DNA of 64,000 nucleotides. It comes from Pseudomonas sp. IB20. Lineage in GTDB: Bacteria > Pseudomonadota > Gammaproteobacteria > Pseudomonadales > Pseudomonadaceae. The notes beneath the pieces were generated by a model that worked only from the letters and a program-made list of their open reading frames with translations, did not search any database and had not been told where the DNA came from. A program made the translations under genes and the position numbers. The stretch covers positions 4,102,744-4,166,743 of the forward strand of contig NZ_CP046103.1 of assembly GCF_009707325.1 (NCBI RefSeq), read 5' to 3'. This document shows positions 1 through 11,693 of this stretch, one piece after another (position 1 is the first letter of the stretch; the number at the start of each line of letters is the position of its first letter).

Positions 1-372
1 CTGGATGGCGGCCTGGACTTTCAGCTTGGCGTCCTTGATGTGCGCAACGATCTTCTTCGCCAACTCTTTGTCGATGCCTTCCTTGAGGACCGCTTCCTGC
101 TTCATCAGCTTGCCGGAGGCGTAGGCATCCTTGATTTCAAGGCATTGCGCGTCGATCTTGCGCTTGACCAGCGACAGCTTGAGGATTTCGATCATCGCTT
201 CCAGCTGGAAATCGGCTTCAGCGGTCAGGTTGACGGTCAGTTCCTTTTCCTTGAATTCGAAGCTGCCCTTGCCTTTCAAGTCATAGCGGCGGTCCAGTTC
301 CTTGACGGCGTTCTCGACGGCGTTGGTGACTTCGTGTTTGTCCAGTTCGGATACCACGTCGAACGAAGGCAT
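1..372 (-). CDS. yajQ: YajQ family nucleotide-binding protein (3' end outside window)
   Basis: The reverse strand encodes MPSFDVVSELDKHEVTNAVE followed by the conserved RYDLKGKGSF segment, which is the N-terminus and first ferredoxin-like half of the UPF0234/YajQ family. Family members are about 160 residues and bind nucleotides; some bind cyclic-di-GMP and act in gene regulation, but the role here is inferred only from family. About 124 residues are visible and the gene runs off the left edge, so the C-terminus cannot be judged. The start at 372 is supported by a GGAG ribosome-binding site just upstream (around 380). It is divergent from the panE-like gene. Confidence 0.93.
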   Translation of the reverse strand, partial: MPSFDVVSELDKHEVTNAVENAVKELDRRYDLKGKGSFEFKEKELTVNLTAEADFQLEAMIEILKLSLVKRKIDAQCLEIKDAYASGKLMKQEAVLKEGIDKELAKKIVAHIKDAKLKVQAAIQ

Positions 373-495
373 GTCATTTCTCCAATATAAGGGGCGGGCT
401 CAGTAGAGATGGAGCGCGCCCGAGCTAAAATGCCGAGGCATTATAGCGGTTCTTTCGTCCCGTTCACTGTGAGCGACCCCACGGAGCATAAACTG

Positions 496-1413
496 ATGTC
501 GACCACCTGGCACATTCTCGGCGCCGGCAGCCTGGGCACACTCTGGGCCACCCGCCTGGCCCGCGCGGGCGTGCCCGTGAAACTGATCTTGCGCGATGCT
601 GCGCGCCTCGCCAGCTACCAGGCAGGACCTGGGCTGACGCTGGTCGAACAAGGCGTAGAACACACCTACCCGGTGATCGGCGAAATGCCCGACAGCCCTG
701 AGCCGATTCATCGCCTGCTAGTGGCGTGCAAAGCCTACGACGCCCAAGGCGCCATCGCACAGCTGCAACACCGGCTGGTACCGGATGCCGAACTGATCCT
801 GCTGCAAAATGGCCTCGGCAGCCAGGACGCGGTGGCCGCACAGCTTCCCCAGGCCCGCTGTATCTTTGCCTCCAGCACCGAAGGCGCATTCCGCGATGGC
901 GATTGGCGCGTGGTGTTTGCCGGCCACGGCTACACCTGGCTGGGCGATGCAGGCCACCCTACTCCACCGTTATGGCTGGACGACCTGCACGCCGCCGGCA
1001 TTCCCCACGCCTGGAGCACTGACATTCTTACGCGCCTGTGGCGCAAACTGGCCCTCAATTGCGCCATTAACCCACTGACCGTGCTGTACCAGTGCCCCAA
1101 CGGTGGCCTGCAGGATCATCAGTGTGAAGTCGCCACCTTGTGCGCCGAATTAAGCGAGTTACTCGAATGTTGCGGCCAGCCGGCGGCGGCCGAGGATCTG
1201 CACAATGAAGTGGAACGGGTGATCCAGGCCACAGCGGCCAACTACTCGTCCATGTATCAGGACGTGGCGAACGCCCGACGCACCGAAATCAGCTACTTGC
1301 TGGGCTATGCCTGCTCGGCCGCCGCCCGTCACCAATTGGTCCTGCCGCACCTGCAACAACTGCAATCGCGGCTGATCGACCACTTACGTGCACGCGGATT
1401 GGCCAGCAACTGA
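496..1413 (+). CDS. panE: 2-dehydropantoate 2-reductase (ketopantoate reductase)
   Basis: The 305-residue product opens with WHILGAGSLGTLWATRLARAG, matching the GxGxxG NAD(P)-binding Rossmann motif of ketopantoate reductases, and carries the mid-protein KLALNCAINPLTVLYQC segment that contains the family's catalytic Lys/Asn region. The reaction is NADPH reduction of ketopantoate to pantoate in coenzyme A synthesis. I chose the ATG at 496 because the family starts right before the Rossmann strand; an upstream in-frame ATG at 409 would add an unrelated tail. Pseudomonads can carry more than one paralogue, so panE function is likely but not proven. The histidine kinase follows after 46 bp. Confidence 0.85.
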   Translation: MSTTWHILGAGSLGTLWATRLARAGVPVKLILRDAARLASYQAGPGLTLVEQGVEHTYPVIGEMPDSPEPIHRLLVACKAYDAQGAIAQLQHRLVPDAELILLQNGLGSQDAVAAQLPQARCIFASSTEGAFRDGDWRVVFAGHGYTWLGDAGHPTPPLWLDDLHAAGIPHAWSTDILTRLWRKLALNCAINPLTVLYQCPNGGLQDHQCEVATLCAELSELLECCGQPAAAEDLHNEVERVIQATAANYSSMYQDVANARRTEISYLLGYACSAAARHQLVLPHLQQLQSRLIDHLRARGLASN

Positions 1414-1459
1414 GGCACGCGCTACCCTGCCTACCTGTCTATCACCTGGGAAAACCCTG

Positions 1460-3496
1460 ATGCCACTGCGCCAGCGTCTTGAAAATCTACCGGTAGGGCA
1501 GAAACTGCTGGCCGCCTTGCTGGTGTTGTTGACCACCGTATTGCTGGTGGCCAACCTGACGTTTATCAGTGCCGCCTATTGGATTTCCCAGGAGAGCATG
1601 GCGCCCCAGGCGCTGCAGGCCATCGGGCGTCTGGTGTCCAACCCGTCACTTGCCGCTGAAGGCCTGGAATCCCCAGCCAAGGCCGAAGCCTTGCTCAATG
1701 AACTGACCAGCTATTCGCCGCTGCGCGCCGCCGCGCTTTACGACGGCGAAGGCAACCGCCTGGCGCAGATGCAACACGGCAACCGTTTGCAGTTGCCGGA
1801 AAACTACCGGCATATCGAGGCCTGGCGCGTCACCGAGTTTCGCAGTAACCAGATCATCACCCTGCCCCGCACCGGCCAGCCTTCTGGGCACCTGCTGCTG
1901 GTGGCCACCAGTGAGCTGCCCGTGGCGTTCTATACCGGCACGCTGACCGCGAGCCTCGGCATCCTGATTTTCAGTGTGTTGCTCTGGCTGGTCATCGCCC
2001 GGCAGATCAAACGCCTGATCACCCGCCCGATCCACGAACTGGAAGAACTCTCGCGCCAGGTCACCCGCGAAGAAAACTATGCCCTGCGCGCCGGGCGCGG
2101 CAACCACGATGAAATCGGCAGCTTGGCCGAAGCGTTCAACACCATGTTGTCGCGCATCGAAGCCCGCGAGCAACAACTCAAGCGTGCGCGTGACGACTCC
2201 CAGGCCGCCTACGCTCAGGCTCAGGGCCTGGCCGAGGAAACACGCCACACCAACCGCAAGCTGGAACTGGAAGTCCAGGTACGCAGCAAGATCGAGAAAA
2301 AGCTCACTGGGTTTCAGAACTACCTGAACAGCATTATCGACTCGATGCCGTCGGCCCTGATCGCCCTGGACGAACAGCTCTACGTCACCCAGTGGAACCA
2401 GGAGGCCAGCGCGCTTTCCGGTACACGCCTGGATGAAGCGCTGAACCAGCCGATCTTCCTCGCCTTCCAACCGCTCAAGCCCTACCTGCCGCAAATCAAG
2501 GCCACGGTCGAGCGACACACGGTGGAACGCATTGAGCGCGTCACCTGGTTCAAGGACGATGAGGCCAAGCATTACGCCCTGACGTTCTACCCGTTGATGG
2601 GCGGCGCCGGGCGCGGCGTGGTGATCCGTATCGACGACATCACCCAGCGCCTGTCCCTGGAAGAAATGATGGTGCAGTCAGAAAAAATGCTCTCCGTCGG
2701 CGGCCTGGCGGCCGGCATGGCCCATGAGATCAATAACCCGTTGGGCGCGATCCTGCATAACGTGCAAAACATCCGCCGCCGCCTGTCCCCCGACCTGCCG
2801 AAGAACCTGGAACACGCCGAACAGTCGGGCATCGATCTCGATACGGTCAACCGCTACCTGCAAGGCCGCGAAGTCCCGCAACTGCTTGACGGCATCCAGC
2901 AAGCCGGCGCGCGGGCGGCGAAGATCGTCACCCATATGCTCAGTTTCAGCCGCCGCAGTAATCGCCAGATGGCGCCGTGCGATTTGCCGGCGCTGATCGA
3001 CCAAGCGGTAGAAATTGCCGGTAACGACTTCGACCTCACGGTCGGCTTCGACTTCAAGGGCCTGGCGATCATCCGCCAGTTCGACCCGCAACTGGGCCCA
3101 GTGCCCGGCACCGCCAACGAACTGGAACAGGTGCTGCTCAACTTGCTGAAAAACGCTGCCCAAGCCATTCACCTGCGTGAAGACGGCCGCGAGCCTGGAC
3201 GCATTATTTTGCGCACACGCCTCAATGCACCGTGGGCGGAGATCCAAGTGGAAGACAACGGCATCGGCATGAGCGAAAACGTGCGCAAACGCACCTTCGA
3301 GCCGTTTTTCACCACCAAGGAGATCGGCCAAGGCACTGGGCTTGGGCTGTCGGTGTCGTATTTCATCATCACCAATAACCATAAAGGCCAGATGGAAGTG
3401 CACTCCACCCTCGGCCAAGGCACGTGCTTCACCCTGCGCCTGCCCCTGGCCGGCAGCCAAATACCATCCTTTGACCTGACTCAACTGGAGCAATGA
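1460..3496 (+). CDS. Membrane sensor histidine kinase (HAMP-PAS-HisKA-HATPase)
   Basis: A 678-residue sensor kinase. It has a first membrane segment at about residues 16-39, a periplasmic stretch, a second membrane segment near 175-195, a HAMP linker (ITRPIHELEEL), a coiled region, a PAS domain (about 305-420), an H-box GMAHEINNPLG with the phospho-accepting His at residue 422, and an ATPase domain with the N-box LLNLLKNAAQA, DNGIGM and GTGLGLSVS. No response regulator gene lies beside it, so it is an orphan kinase here. The ligand is unknown. It is followed almost without gap by the cobalamin adenosyltransferase gene, suggesting co-transcription, though a functional link is not evident. Confidence 0.9.
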   Translation: MPLRQRLENLPVGQKLLAALLVLLTTVLLVANLTFISAAYWISQESMAPQALQAIGRLVSNPSLAAEGLESPAKAEALLNELTSYSPLRAAALYDGEGNRLAQMQHGNRLQLPENYRHIEAWRVTEFRSNQIITLPRTGQPSGHLLLVATSELPVAFYTGTLTASLGILIFSVLLWLVIARQIKRLITRPIHELEELSRQVTREENYALRAGRGNHDEIGSLAEAFNTMLSRIEAREQQLKRARDDSQAAYAQAQGLAEETRHTNRKLELEVQVRSKIEKKLTGFQNYLNSIIDSMPSALIALDEQLYVTQWNQEASALSGTRLDEALNQPIFLAFQPLKPYLPQIKATVERHTVERIERVTWFKDDEAKHYALTFYPLMGGAGRGVVIRIDDITQRLSLEEMMVQSEKMLSVGGLAAGMAHEINNPLGAILHNVQNIRRRLSPDLPKNLEHAEQSGIDLDTVNRYLQGREVPQLLDGIQQAGARAAKIVTHMLSFSRRSNRQMAPCDLPALIDQAVEIAGNDFDLTVGFDFKGLAIIRQFDPQLGPVPGTANELEQVLLNLLKNAAQAIHLREDGREPGRIILRTRLNAPWAEIQVEDNGIGMSENVRKRTFEPFFTTKEIGQGTGLGLSVSYFIITNNHKGQMEVHSTLGQGTCFTLRLPLAGSQIPSFDLTQLEQ

Positions 3497-3498
3497 CC

Positions 3499-4077
3499 AT
3501 GGGCTTTCGCCTGTCGAAAATCTACACGCGTACCGGCGACAAAGGCGAAACAGGCTTGGGCGACGGCCGCCGCGTGCCCAAGGACCACCCACGGGTGGAG
3601 GCCATTGGCGAGGTGGACACGCTGAATAGCCAGTTGGGCTTGTTGTTGGCCAACCTTGAAGAGCAGAGCGGCAAACATCCGCAACTGAACGATGTGATTG
3701 AGGTGCTCACACCTTGCCAACATCGCCTGTTCGACCTGGGCGGTGAGCTAGCGATGCCGGTGTACAAGGCGTTGAATGCGGCTGAAGTCGACCGGCTTGA
3801 AGCGGCGATTGACCGCTGGAACGAGGAAGTCGGGCCGTTGGAAAACTTCATCTTGCCCGGTGGTTCAGCGCTGATTGCCCAGGCGCATGTGTGCCGCAGC
3901 CTGGCGCGCAGTGCGGAACGGCGGTGTCAGCAGTTGAATACGCTGGAACCGCTGGAAGGCGTGGGGTTGGCGTATATCAATCGGTTGTCGGATTTGTTGT
4001 TTGTGGCGGCGCGGGTGATTGCCAAGCGACAGGGGGTGGCTGAGGTGTTGTGGCAGGCGGCAGCGAAGCCACACTAA
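3499..4077 (+). CDS. Cob(I)alamin adenosyltransferase, PduO type
   Basis: The product begins GFRLSKIYTRTGDKGETGLG, the ATP-binding signature of PduO-type ATP:cob(I)alamin adenosyltransferases, and has the family's later R-S-x-x-R-R-C region (CRSLARSAERRCQQLN) and the NRLSDLLFVAAR helix. It transfers the adenosyl group of ATP to cob(I)alamin to make coenzyme B12. Two starts are possible: 3493, which overlaps the kinase stop, and 3499. GGAG at 3487-3490 is only 2 nt from 3493 but 8 nt from 3499, so 3499 is preferred (192 residues). I see no cobalamin riboswitch upstream. Confidence 0.92.
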   Translation: MGFRLSKIYTRTGDKGETGLGDGRRVPKDHPRVEAIGEVDTLNSQLGLLLANLEEQSGKHPQLNDVIEVLTPCQHRLFDLGGELAMPVYKALNAAEVDRLEAAIDRWNEEVGPLENFILPGGSALIAQAHVCRSLARSAERRCQQLNTLEPLEGVGLAYINRLSDLLFVAARVIAKRQGVAEVLWQAAAKPH

Positions 4078-4078
4078 G

Positions 4079-4184
4079 ATCGTTCCCACGCTCTGCGTGG
4101 GAATGCCTCTTGTGACGCTCCGCGTCACGCTTTGGGACGCGGAGCGTCCTCGGCTGCATTCCCACGTAGAGCGTGGGTACGATC
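4079..4184. repeat. Palindromic intergenic repeat (CCCACGCTCTGCGTGGGAATGC family)
   Basis: The stretch opens with ATCGTTCCCACGCTCTGCG and ends with a near reverse complement, and it contains an inner inverted pair (GACGCTCCGCGTC / GACGCGGAGCGTC). It fills the space between two convergent genes and could act as a transcription end for both. This motif is common between genes in pseudomonads; that statement is from general knowledge. Confidence 0.8.
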
Positions 4185-4185
4185 A

Positions 4186-5130
4186 TCAAACCTGCGGCCA
4201 GAACGCCCGAATCCCTGCCACACCCTGAGCCCCAGCTTCCCAAGCCTGTTCCCGCTCCGCCGGCCCAACGCCGCCCAACAGAAACACCGGCTTGCTGAAC
4301 CCACGGATCAACTCGGCCGACTGCTCCCAACCCAATGGCTGAGCATCAGGATGCGTCTGGGTCGGCTGCACCGGCGACAGCGTGACAAAATCCACGTCCA
4401 TCATTTGCGCCAGTGCCAGCTCTTCAGCATTGTGGCATGAGGCCGCCAACCAGCGATCCTTCGGCAACGGCCGGCCCTTGCTCGCGTATTTACGCAGCTG
4501 AGCCGACGTCATGTGCCAACCGGCCGCCGGGAAATCTCCCAGCCACTCGAACGGGCCCTTGAGCATCAACTGCGCCTTGCCAGCACACAAACCCACTGCA
4601 TCCACCGCCAGGTCACGGTATTTCGGGTCGTAGCCATTAGGCGCACGCAACTGGATCAGCTTGATACCACCGGCAACAGCTTTCTGAATACCGCGCAGCA
4701 ACACCGGGGTTTCCAGCTCGCCAGGGGTAATCAGGTACTCAGCCGGTAACCGCGCCGCCGCAACGATCGGGGCATTCGCCGCGGGGAACTCATAGTTGAT
4801 CAAGTCCCGCGGGGCGACCCATTCCAACGGTTGCCCTTCGGCACCATGGGGCTCGCCGGTAAAGGCCGAGACTTCCCAGACATCCAGCAACACCTGCTTG
4901 TCCGGGTAGTCATGTTGCACCTTGATCAACGGCCGCGCCGTGGTGACCTGGATGCCCAGTTCTTCCTGCAACTCGCGAGACAGCGCGGCAGCGACCGATT
5001 CATCGGCCTCCACCTTGCCACCGGGAAACTCCCAGAGGCCGCCCTGGTGTTGGGTATCGGCGCGGCGTGCCAGCAGGATCCTGCCATCGACACCGCGGAT
5101 CACCGCTGCTGCTACATGCACTCGTTTCAC
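4186..5130 (-). CDS. mutT: Nudix hydrolase (MutT) fused to a ThiE-like domain
   Basis: Residues 1-130 form a Nudix domain: the box GGKVEADESVAAALSRELQE fits GX5EX7REUXEE and is preceded by GLWEFP, as in MutT 8-oxo-dGTP diphosphatase, which removes oxidised nucleotides from the pool. Residues about 135-314 resemble thiamine-phosphate synthase (LITPGEL, IQLRAP, FLLGGVGP, GAQGVAGIRAFW). This two-domain arrangement is common in pseudomonads. The ThiE part looks degenerate, because the usual phosphate and metal ligands after LML are replaced by KGP, so thiamine synthesis is doubtful. Start is GTG at 5130. It lies 20 bp after argJ and is probably in the same transcript. Confidence 0.92.
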   Translation of the reverse strand: MKRVHVAAAVIRGVDGRILLARRADTQHQGGLWEFPGGKVEADESVAAALSRELQEELGIQVTTARPLIKVQHDYPDKQVLLDVWEVSAFTGEPHGAEGQPLEWVAPRDLINYEFPAANAPIVAAARLPAEYLITPGELETPVLLRGIQKAVAGGIKLIQLRAPNGYDPKYRDLAVDAVGLCAGKAQLMLKGPFEWLGDFPAAGWHMTSAQLRKYASKGRPLPKDRWLAASCHNAEELALAQMMDVDFVTLSPVQPTQTHPDAQPLGWEQSAELIRGFSKPVFLLGGVGPAEREQAWEAGAQGVAGIRAFWPQV

Positions 5131-5150
5131 CGCACTTATCCTCTTGGCTG

Positions 5151-6368
5151 TCAGGTGCGGTATTCCGCATTGATCTTCACGTACTCGTGGGACAGGTCAG
5201 TGGTCCAGATGGTTTCGCTGCACTCACCGCGACCCAACTCAATACGGATGGTGATTTCTTCTTGCTGCATCACCGCCGAGCCCTGGGCTTCGGTATAGGT
5301 TTCGGCGCGGGCGCCACGGCTGGCAATGCACACGTCGCCGAGGAACACATCGATCTTGCTCACGTCCAGGTCCGGCACGCCGGCACGGCCTACCGCGGCG
5401 AGGATACGACCCCAGTTCGGGTCGGAGGCAAACAGTGCAGTCTTGATCAGCGGCGAATGCGCCACGGTGTAGCCCACATCCAGGCATTCCTGGTGATTGC
5501 CGCCGCCGTTGACTTCAACCGTGACGAACTTGGTGGCGCCCTCGCCGTCACGCACGATGGCCTGGGCCACGTCCATGCACACCTCGAACACCGCCTGTTT
5601 CAGCGCCGCAAACAGCGGGCCTTCGGTGGACGTGATTTCCGGCAGGTTGGCCTGGCCGGTCGCGATCAGCATGCAGCAGTCGTTGGTCGAGGTATCGCCA
5701 TCGATGGTGATGCGGTTGAACGACTTGTTGGCGCCGTCCAGCATCAGGCGTTGCAGCACGTCACGGGAGACTTTGGCGTCGGTGGCGATGTAGCCAAGCA
5801 TGGTGGCCATATTCGGGCGAATCATGCCCGCGCCTTTGCTGATGCCGGTGACGGTGACCGTCACGCCGTCGTGCACAAACTGACGGCTCGCGCCTTTTGG
5901 CAGGGTGTCGGTGGTCATGATGCCGGTGGCCGCAGCCGCCCAGTTATCCACAGACAGGTCATCCAGTGCGGCTTGCAGGGCGCCTTCGATTTTTTCCACC
6001 GGCAACGGCTCACCGATCACGCCGGTGGAGTACGGCAGCACTTGGCTGGCGTCCACGCCAGTAAGCGCAGCCAGCTTGGCGCAGGTGCGCGCGGCGGCCA
6101 CCAGGCCTGGCTCGCCGGTGCCGGCGTTGGCGTTGCCGGTGTTGGTCAACAAGTAGCGAATCGGCCCGGCCACGCGTTGCTTGGCCAGGATTACCGGCGC
6201 CGCGCAGAACGCGTTAAGGGTGAACACACCGGCGACGGTCGAGCCTTCGGCACAGCGCATCACCACCACATCCTTGCGCCCCGGGCGCTTGATGCCGGCC
6301 GAAGCGATACCGAGTTCAAAACCGGCAACCGGGTGCAATGTGGGCAAAGGACCAAGACCAACAGCCAT
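5151..6368 (-). CDS. argJ: Bifunctional ornithine acetyltransferase / N-acetylglutamate synthase
   Basis: The 405-residue product has the ArgJ self-cleavage motif MIRPNMATMLGYI, with the nucleophilic Thr at about residue 189, which splits the precursor into alpha and beta chains. It also has TGIMTTDTLPK and FNRITIDGDTSTNDCC, both conserved in the family. It moves the acetyl group from N-acetylornithine to glutamate in the cyclic arginine pathway; whether it is truly bifunctional (accepting acetyl-CoA) cannot be read with certainty. The order secA-argJ-mutT on one strand is the usual Pseudomonas arrangement, but a strong hairpin separates secA from argJ, so argJ likely has its own promoter. 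Confidence 0.97.
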   Translation of the reverse strand: MAVGLGPLPTLHPVAGFELGIASAGIKRPGRKDVVVMRCAEGSTVAGVFTLNAFCAAPVILAKQRVAGPIRYLLTNTGNANAGTGEPGLVAAARTCAKLAALTGVDASQVLPYSTGVIGEPLPVEKIEGALQAALDDLSVDNWAAAATGIMTTDTLPKGASRQFVHDGVTVTVTGISKGAGMIRPNMATMLGYIATDAKVSRDVLQRLMLDGANKSFNRITIDGDTSTNDCCMLIATGQANLPEITSTEGPLFAALKQAVFEVCMDVAQAIVRDGEGATKFVTVEVNGGGNHQECLDVGYTVAHSPLIKTALFASDPNWGRILAAVGRAGVPDLDVSKIDVFLGDVCIASRGARAETYTEAQGSAVMQQEEITIRIELGRGECSETIWTTDLSHEYVKINAEYRT

Positions 6369-6431
6369 GAATGCGCTCCTTAAAAATAGGTGATGTCTGT
6401 GCCGTCGCTATCGACGGTGGGAATTAATGGC

Positions 6432-6464
6432 AAAACGCCGCGACGGCTGATGCCGGTCGCGGCG
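6432..6464 (-). terminator. Rho-independent terminator of secA
   Basis: Read on the reverse strand, CGCCGCGAC and GTCGCGGCG form a perfect 9-bp GC-rich stem with an 11-nt loop, followed directly by TTTTG. It lies 29 bp past the secA stop. Confidence 0.85.
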
Positions 6465-6492
6465 CGGGGTGTTGCAGCGTCAGGCAAAAATC

Positions 6493-9228
<2,736 letters not shown>

Positions 9229-9532
9229 ATCGGCAGGTTCTTCCACACATAGGGATGGAGGGCGCACCGTGAGTGGCCCGAGCAGCCCTCACGGCCGCAT
9301 GCGAACGCGCATTCTACCCGGAATCGTGGGTGAGGAAAGTGGCGTTGTTCCTCGATGCTGGCATGGCGCTGTGAGAGGGCTTGTTTAAAATAAGGGCTTT
9401 TGCTGGAACTTCAACCCATGGAGCGCAGAAGTTACCTATTGATTTCATGGGCAAAGCTGGCTGACGCATGGCCTGGGGGCACACAGGCGCTTTCTGCTAA
9501 GATGGCGGCTCTGTTACCTAAGGTGTCTAGAC
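9229..9532. other. Intergenic region between secA and dciA
   Basis: This 304-bp gap between two divergent genes holds no convincing gene. It must carry the promoters of both. I see no repeat, riboswitch or SecM-like arrest peptide in it. Confidence 0.6.
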
Positions 9533-9988
9533 ATGGCATTTCGCCCTCTTACAGCCCGCGCGCCAAGCGTGTTGCTCCGCGAAGCCAAACCGTTGAAAGC
9601 CATCTTCGGCCACGCGCAGCGCCTGGGCCGTTTGCAACGCCTTTTAGAAAGCCAGCTGCAACCTGCCGCGCGGGAACATTGCCATGTGGCGTCCTGGCGC
9701 GAAGGTAATCTTCTATTAATTGTCACCGACGGTCATTGGGCCACCCGTTTGCGTTATCAGCAAAAACGCCTGCTGCGGCAATTGATGGCATTTGACGAGT
9801 TTGCCAGATTGACCCGTATCCAGTTCAAGGTGCAGCCACCCACTGCGCCACAACGCGCAGTGGGTCACAGCATAGACCTCTCGGTAAATGCGGCCGAAAC
9901 CATCCAGGCCACGGCCGACGGCATAAGCGATCCGGGCTTGCGTGCAGCACTAGAGCGGTTGGCCGCCCACGCCAAGCCCAAAGCCTGA
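9533..9988 (+). CDS. dciA: DciA-like helicase-loading protein (DUF721)
   Basis: A 151-residue protein whose N-terminal half (LKAIFGHAQRLGRLQRLLESQL ... CHVASWREGNLLLIVTDGHWATRLRYQQKRLL) has the DUF721/DciA layout: a helical stretch followed by a KH-like fold. DciA is the ancestral loader of the replicative helicase DnaB in bacteria that lack DnaC. The location next to secA is conserved in many gammaproteobacteria. The C-terminal third is low in conservation, as is common in this family. Function is inferred from the family and position. Confidence 0.85.
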   Translation: MAFRPLTARAPSVLLREAKPLKAIFGHAQRLGRLQRLLESQLQPAAREHCHVASWREGNLLLIVTDGHWATRLRYQQKRLLRQLMAFDEFARLTRIQFKVQPPTAPQRAVGHSIDLSVNAAETIQATADGISDPGLRAALERLAAHAKPKA

Positions 9989-9992
9989 ACCG

Positions 9993-11471
9993 CTACTTGC
10001 GCTTGCTGCCGCCTAGCAACGAGCCCAACAACCCCCGCACCAACTGACGCCCCATCTGATTGGCGGCCTGTTGCATCGCGGATTTAAGCGCCTTGCCGGC
10101 CGCAGTGCCCAAAAACGCGCCAGCCTTGTCGGTAAAGCTCGGCTCTTCGGCGGCGGGCTTGGCCTCTTCGCTCGGCCCCAGCTCCTTACGTGCCATCAGC
10201 ACTTCATAGGCTGACTCACGATCAATCGGCTTGTCATAGCGCCCTTGCAACGGCGAACTGGCGATCAGTGCGGCACGTTCGGCCTCACTGAGTGGCCCAA
10301 TGCGTGATTGCGGCGGCGCTACCAGCACGCGCTGGACCACTTCCGGCGTGCCTTTTTCCTGCAAGGTGCCCACCAGCGCCTCACCCGTGCCCAGTTCAGT
10401 CAGCACCGACAACGCATCAAACGCCGGGTTGGGCCGAAAACCATCCGCCACTGCGCGCAGGGATTTCTGCTCTTTCGTGGTGAACGCCCGCAAGCCGTGC
10501 TGAATACGCAGGCCGAGTTGCGCCAGGACCGTGTCAGGCAAATCACCTGGGGATTGCGTGACAAAGTACACGCCGACGCCTTTGGAGCGAATCAAGCGCA
10601 CCACTTGTTCCAAGCGATCCTGCAAAGCCTTGGGCGTGTCCGCGAACAGCAAATGCGCCTCGTCGAAGAACAGCGCCAAGAGCGGTTTGTCAGCATCACC
10701 ACGCTCAGGCAACTGTTCGAACAGCTCTGCGAGCAGCCATAGCAAGAAGGTCGCGTAGACTTTCGGCGCCTCATGCACCAAGCGGCTGGCATCCAGCAGA
10801 TGGATGCGCCCGCGACCGTCACTGGCGGGCTGCAAAATATCTTCAAGTTGCAGGGCCGGCTCGCCAAACAAGGCCTCGGCGCCCTGCTGCTCAAGCACGG
10901 CCAGGCGCCGTAACAGCGCCTGGCTGGAGCCGGTGGTCATCAGCGCGGCATCGTCGCCCAGCAGTTCCGGGTGATAGCGCAAGTGGTTGAGCAACGCCTT
11001 GAGATCTTTGAGGTCCAGCAGCAATAGACCTTCGCGGTCCGCGACCTTGAAGGTGGCATAGAGCGCCGACTGCTGGCTGTCGGTGAGTTCCAACAGACTG
11101 CCCAGCAATAACGGCCCCATTTCGCTGATGGTGGTGCGCAGCGGATGACCGGATTGCCCGTGAATATCCCACAGCGTTACCGGATAAGCCTTCGCCGTGT
11201 AATTAAGGAAAGGCATGCCCGCGATGCGCTCGGCCACTTTACCTTGAGGGTTGGCCGCAGCCCCCAGGCCACACAGGTCGCCCTTGATATCAGCGGCGAA
11301 CACGGCCACGCCCGCCTCACTGAAGGCCTCCGCCAGGCGCTGCAACGTGACGGTTTTACCTGTGCCGGTGGCACCGGCAATCAACCCATGACGGTTGGCC
11401 AGGCGCATGGCCTGGGCGATGGGCTGGCCGTCTGGGCCGGCGCCGATAAGCAGTTGCGAGGAGTCAGGCAT
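9993..11471 (-). CDS. HerA-like P-loop ATPase, DUF853 (YjgR family)
   Basis: The 492-residue product has Walker A GATGTGKT at residues 33-40 and Walker B LLALFFDEAHLLF, followed by RLIRSKGVGVYFVTQSPGD, all characteristic of the DUF853/YjgR branch of HerA/FtsK-like ATPases. The C-terminal 70 residues are low-complexity and end in the basic LLGSLLGGSKRK. The cellular job of the family is not settled; it is often listed as a helicase, but no nuclease partner (NurA) or defence gene is next to it, so I do not call a defence role. It converges on dciA with only a 4-bp gap. Confidence 0.85.
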   Translation of the reverse strand: MPDSSQLLIGAGPDGQPIAQAMRLANRHGLIAGATGTGKTVTLQRLAEAFSEAGVAVFAADIKGDLCGLGAAANPQGKVAERIAGMPFLNYTAKAYPVTLWDIHGQSGHPLRTTISEMGPLLLGSLLELTDSQQSALYATFKVADREGLLLLDLKDLKALLNHLRYHPELLGDDAALMTTGSSQALLRRLAVLEQQGAEALFGEPALQLEDILQPASDGRGRIHLLDASRLVHEAPKVYATFLLWLLAELFEQLPERGDADKPLLALFFDEAHLLFADTPKALQDRLEQVVRLIRSKGVGVYFVTQSPGDLPDTVLAQLGLRIQHGLRAFTTKEQKSLRAVADGFRPNPAFDALSVLTELGTGEALVGTLQEKGTPEVVQRVLVAPPQSRIGPLSEAERAALIASSPLQGRYDKPIDRESAYEVLMARKELGPSEEAKPAAEEPSFTDKAGAFLGTAAGKALKSAMQQAANQMGRQLVRGLLGSLLGGSKRK

Positions 11472-11693
11472 TTCGTCACCTTTGGTTAATCTTTAGTGCA
11501 GCCAGGTCGATACAGACAGATGTAAGACCAACAAAGTCTAAAAATAGGTCAGATAGTGCCTGTGCGCATAGTTCCTACAGGAGGGACCCACAGAGCTATC
11601 ACCCGCAGTATCACACCTTTTTTGACGCAGCCATTTTGCGCATCCCACAAAGACGCGCTTCGGATATTTAGACCCTAGCGGACCCTACAAGCC

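Noticed and set aside
3499..4077. Cobalamin riboswitch ahead of the adenosyltransferase gene
   Set aside because: The gene is fused head-to-tail with the kinase gene, with no leader to fold.
5067..6383. Forward frame of more than 400 codons opposite argJ
   Set aside because: Antisense shadow; argJ motifs are intact on the other strand.
9229..9532. A secM-type arrest gene upstream of secA
   Set aside because: No signal peptide or arrest-like frame on the secA strand; the gap is divergent with dciA.
9993..11471. HerA-like ATPase as part of a defence island
   Set aside because: No NurA, SIR2 or nuclease partner beside it; neighbours are core genes.
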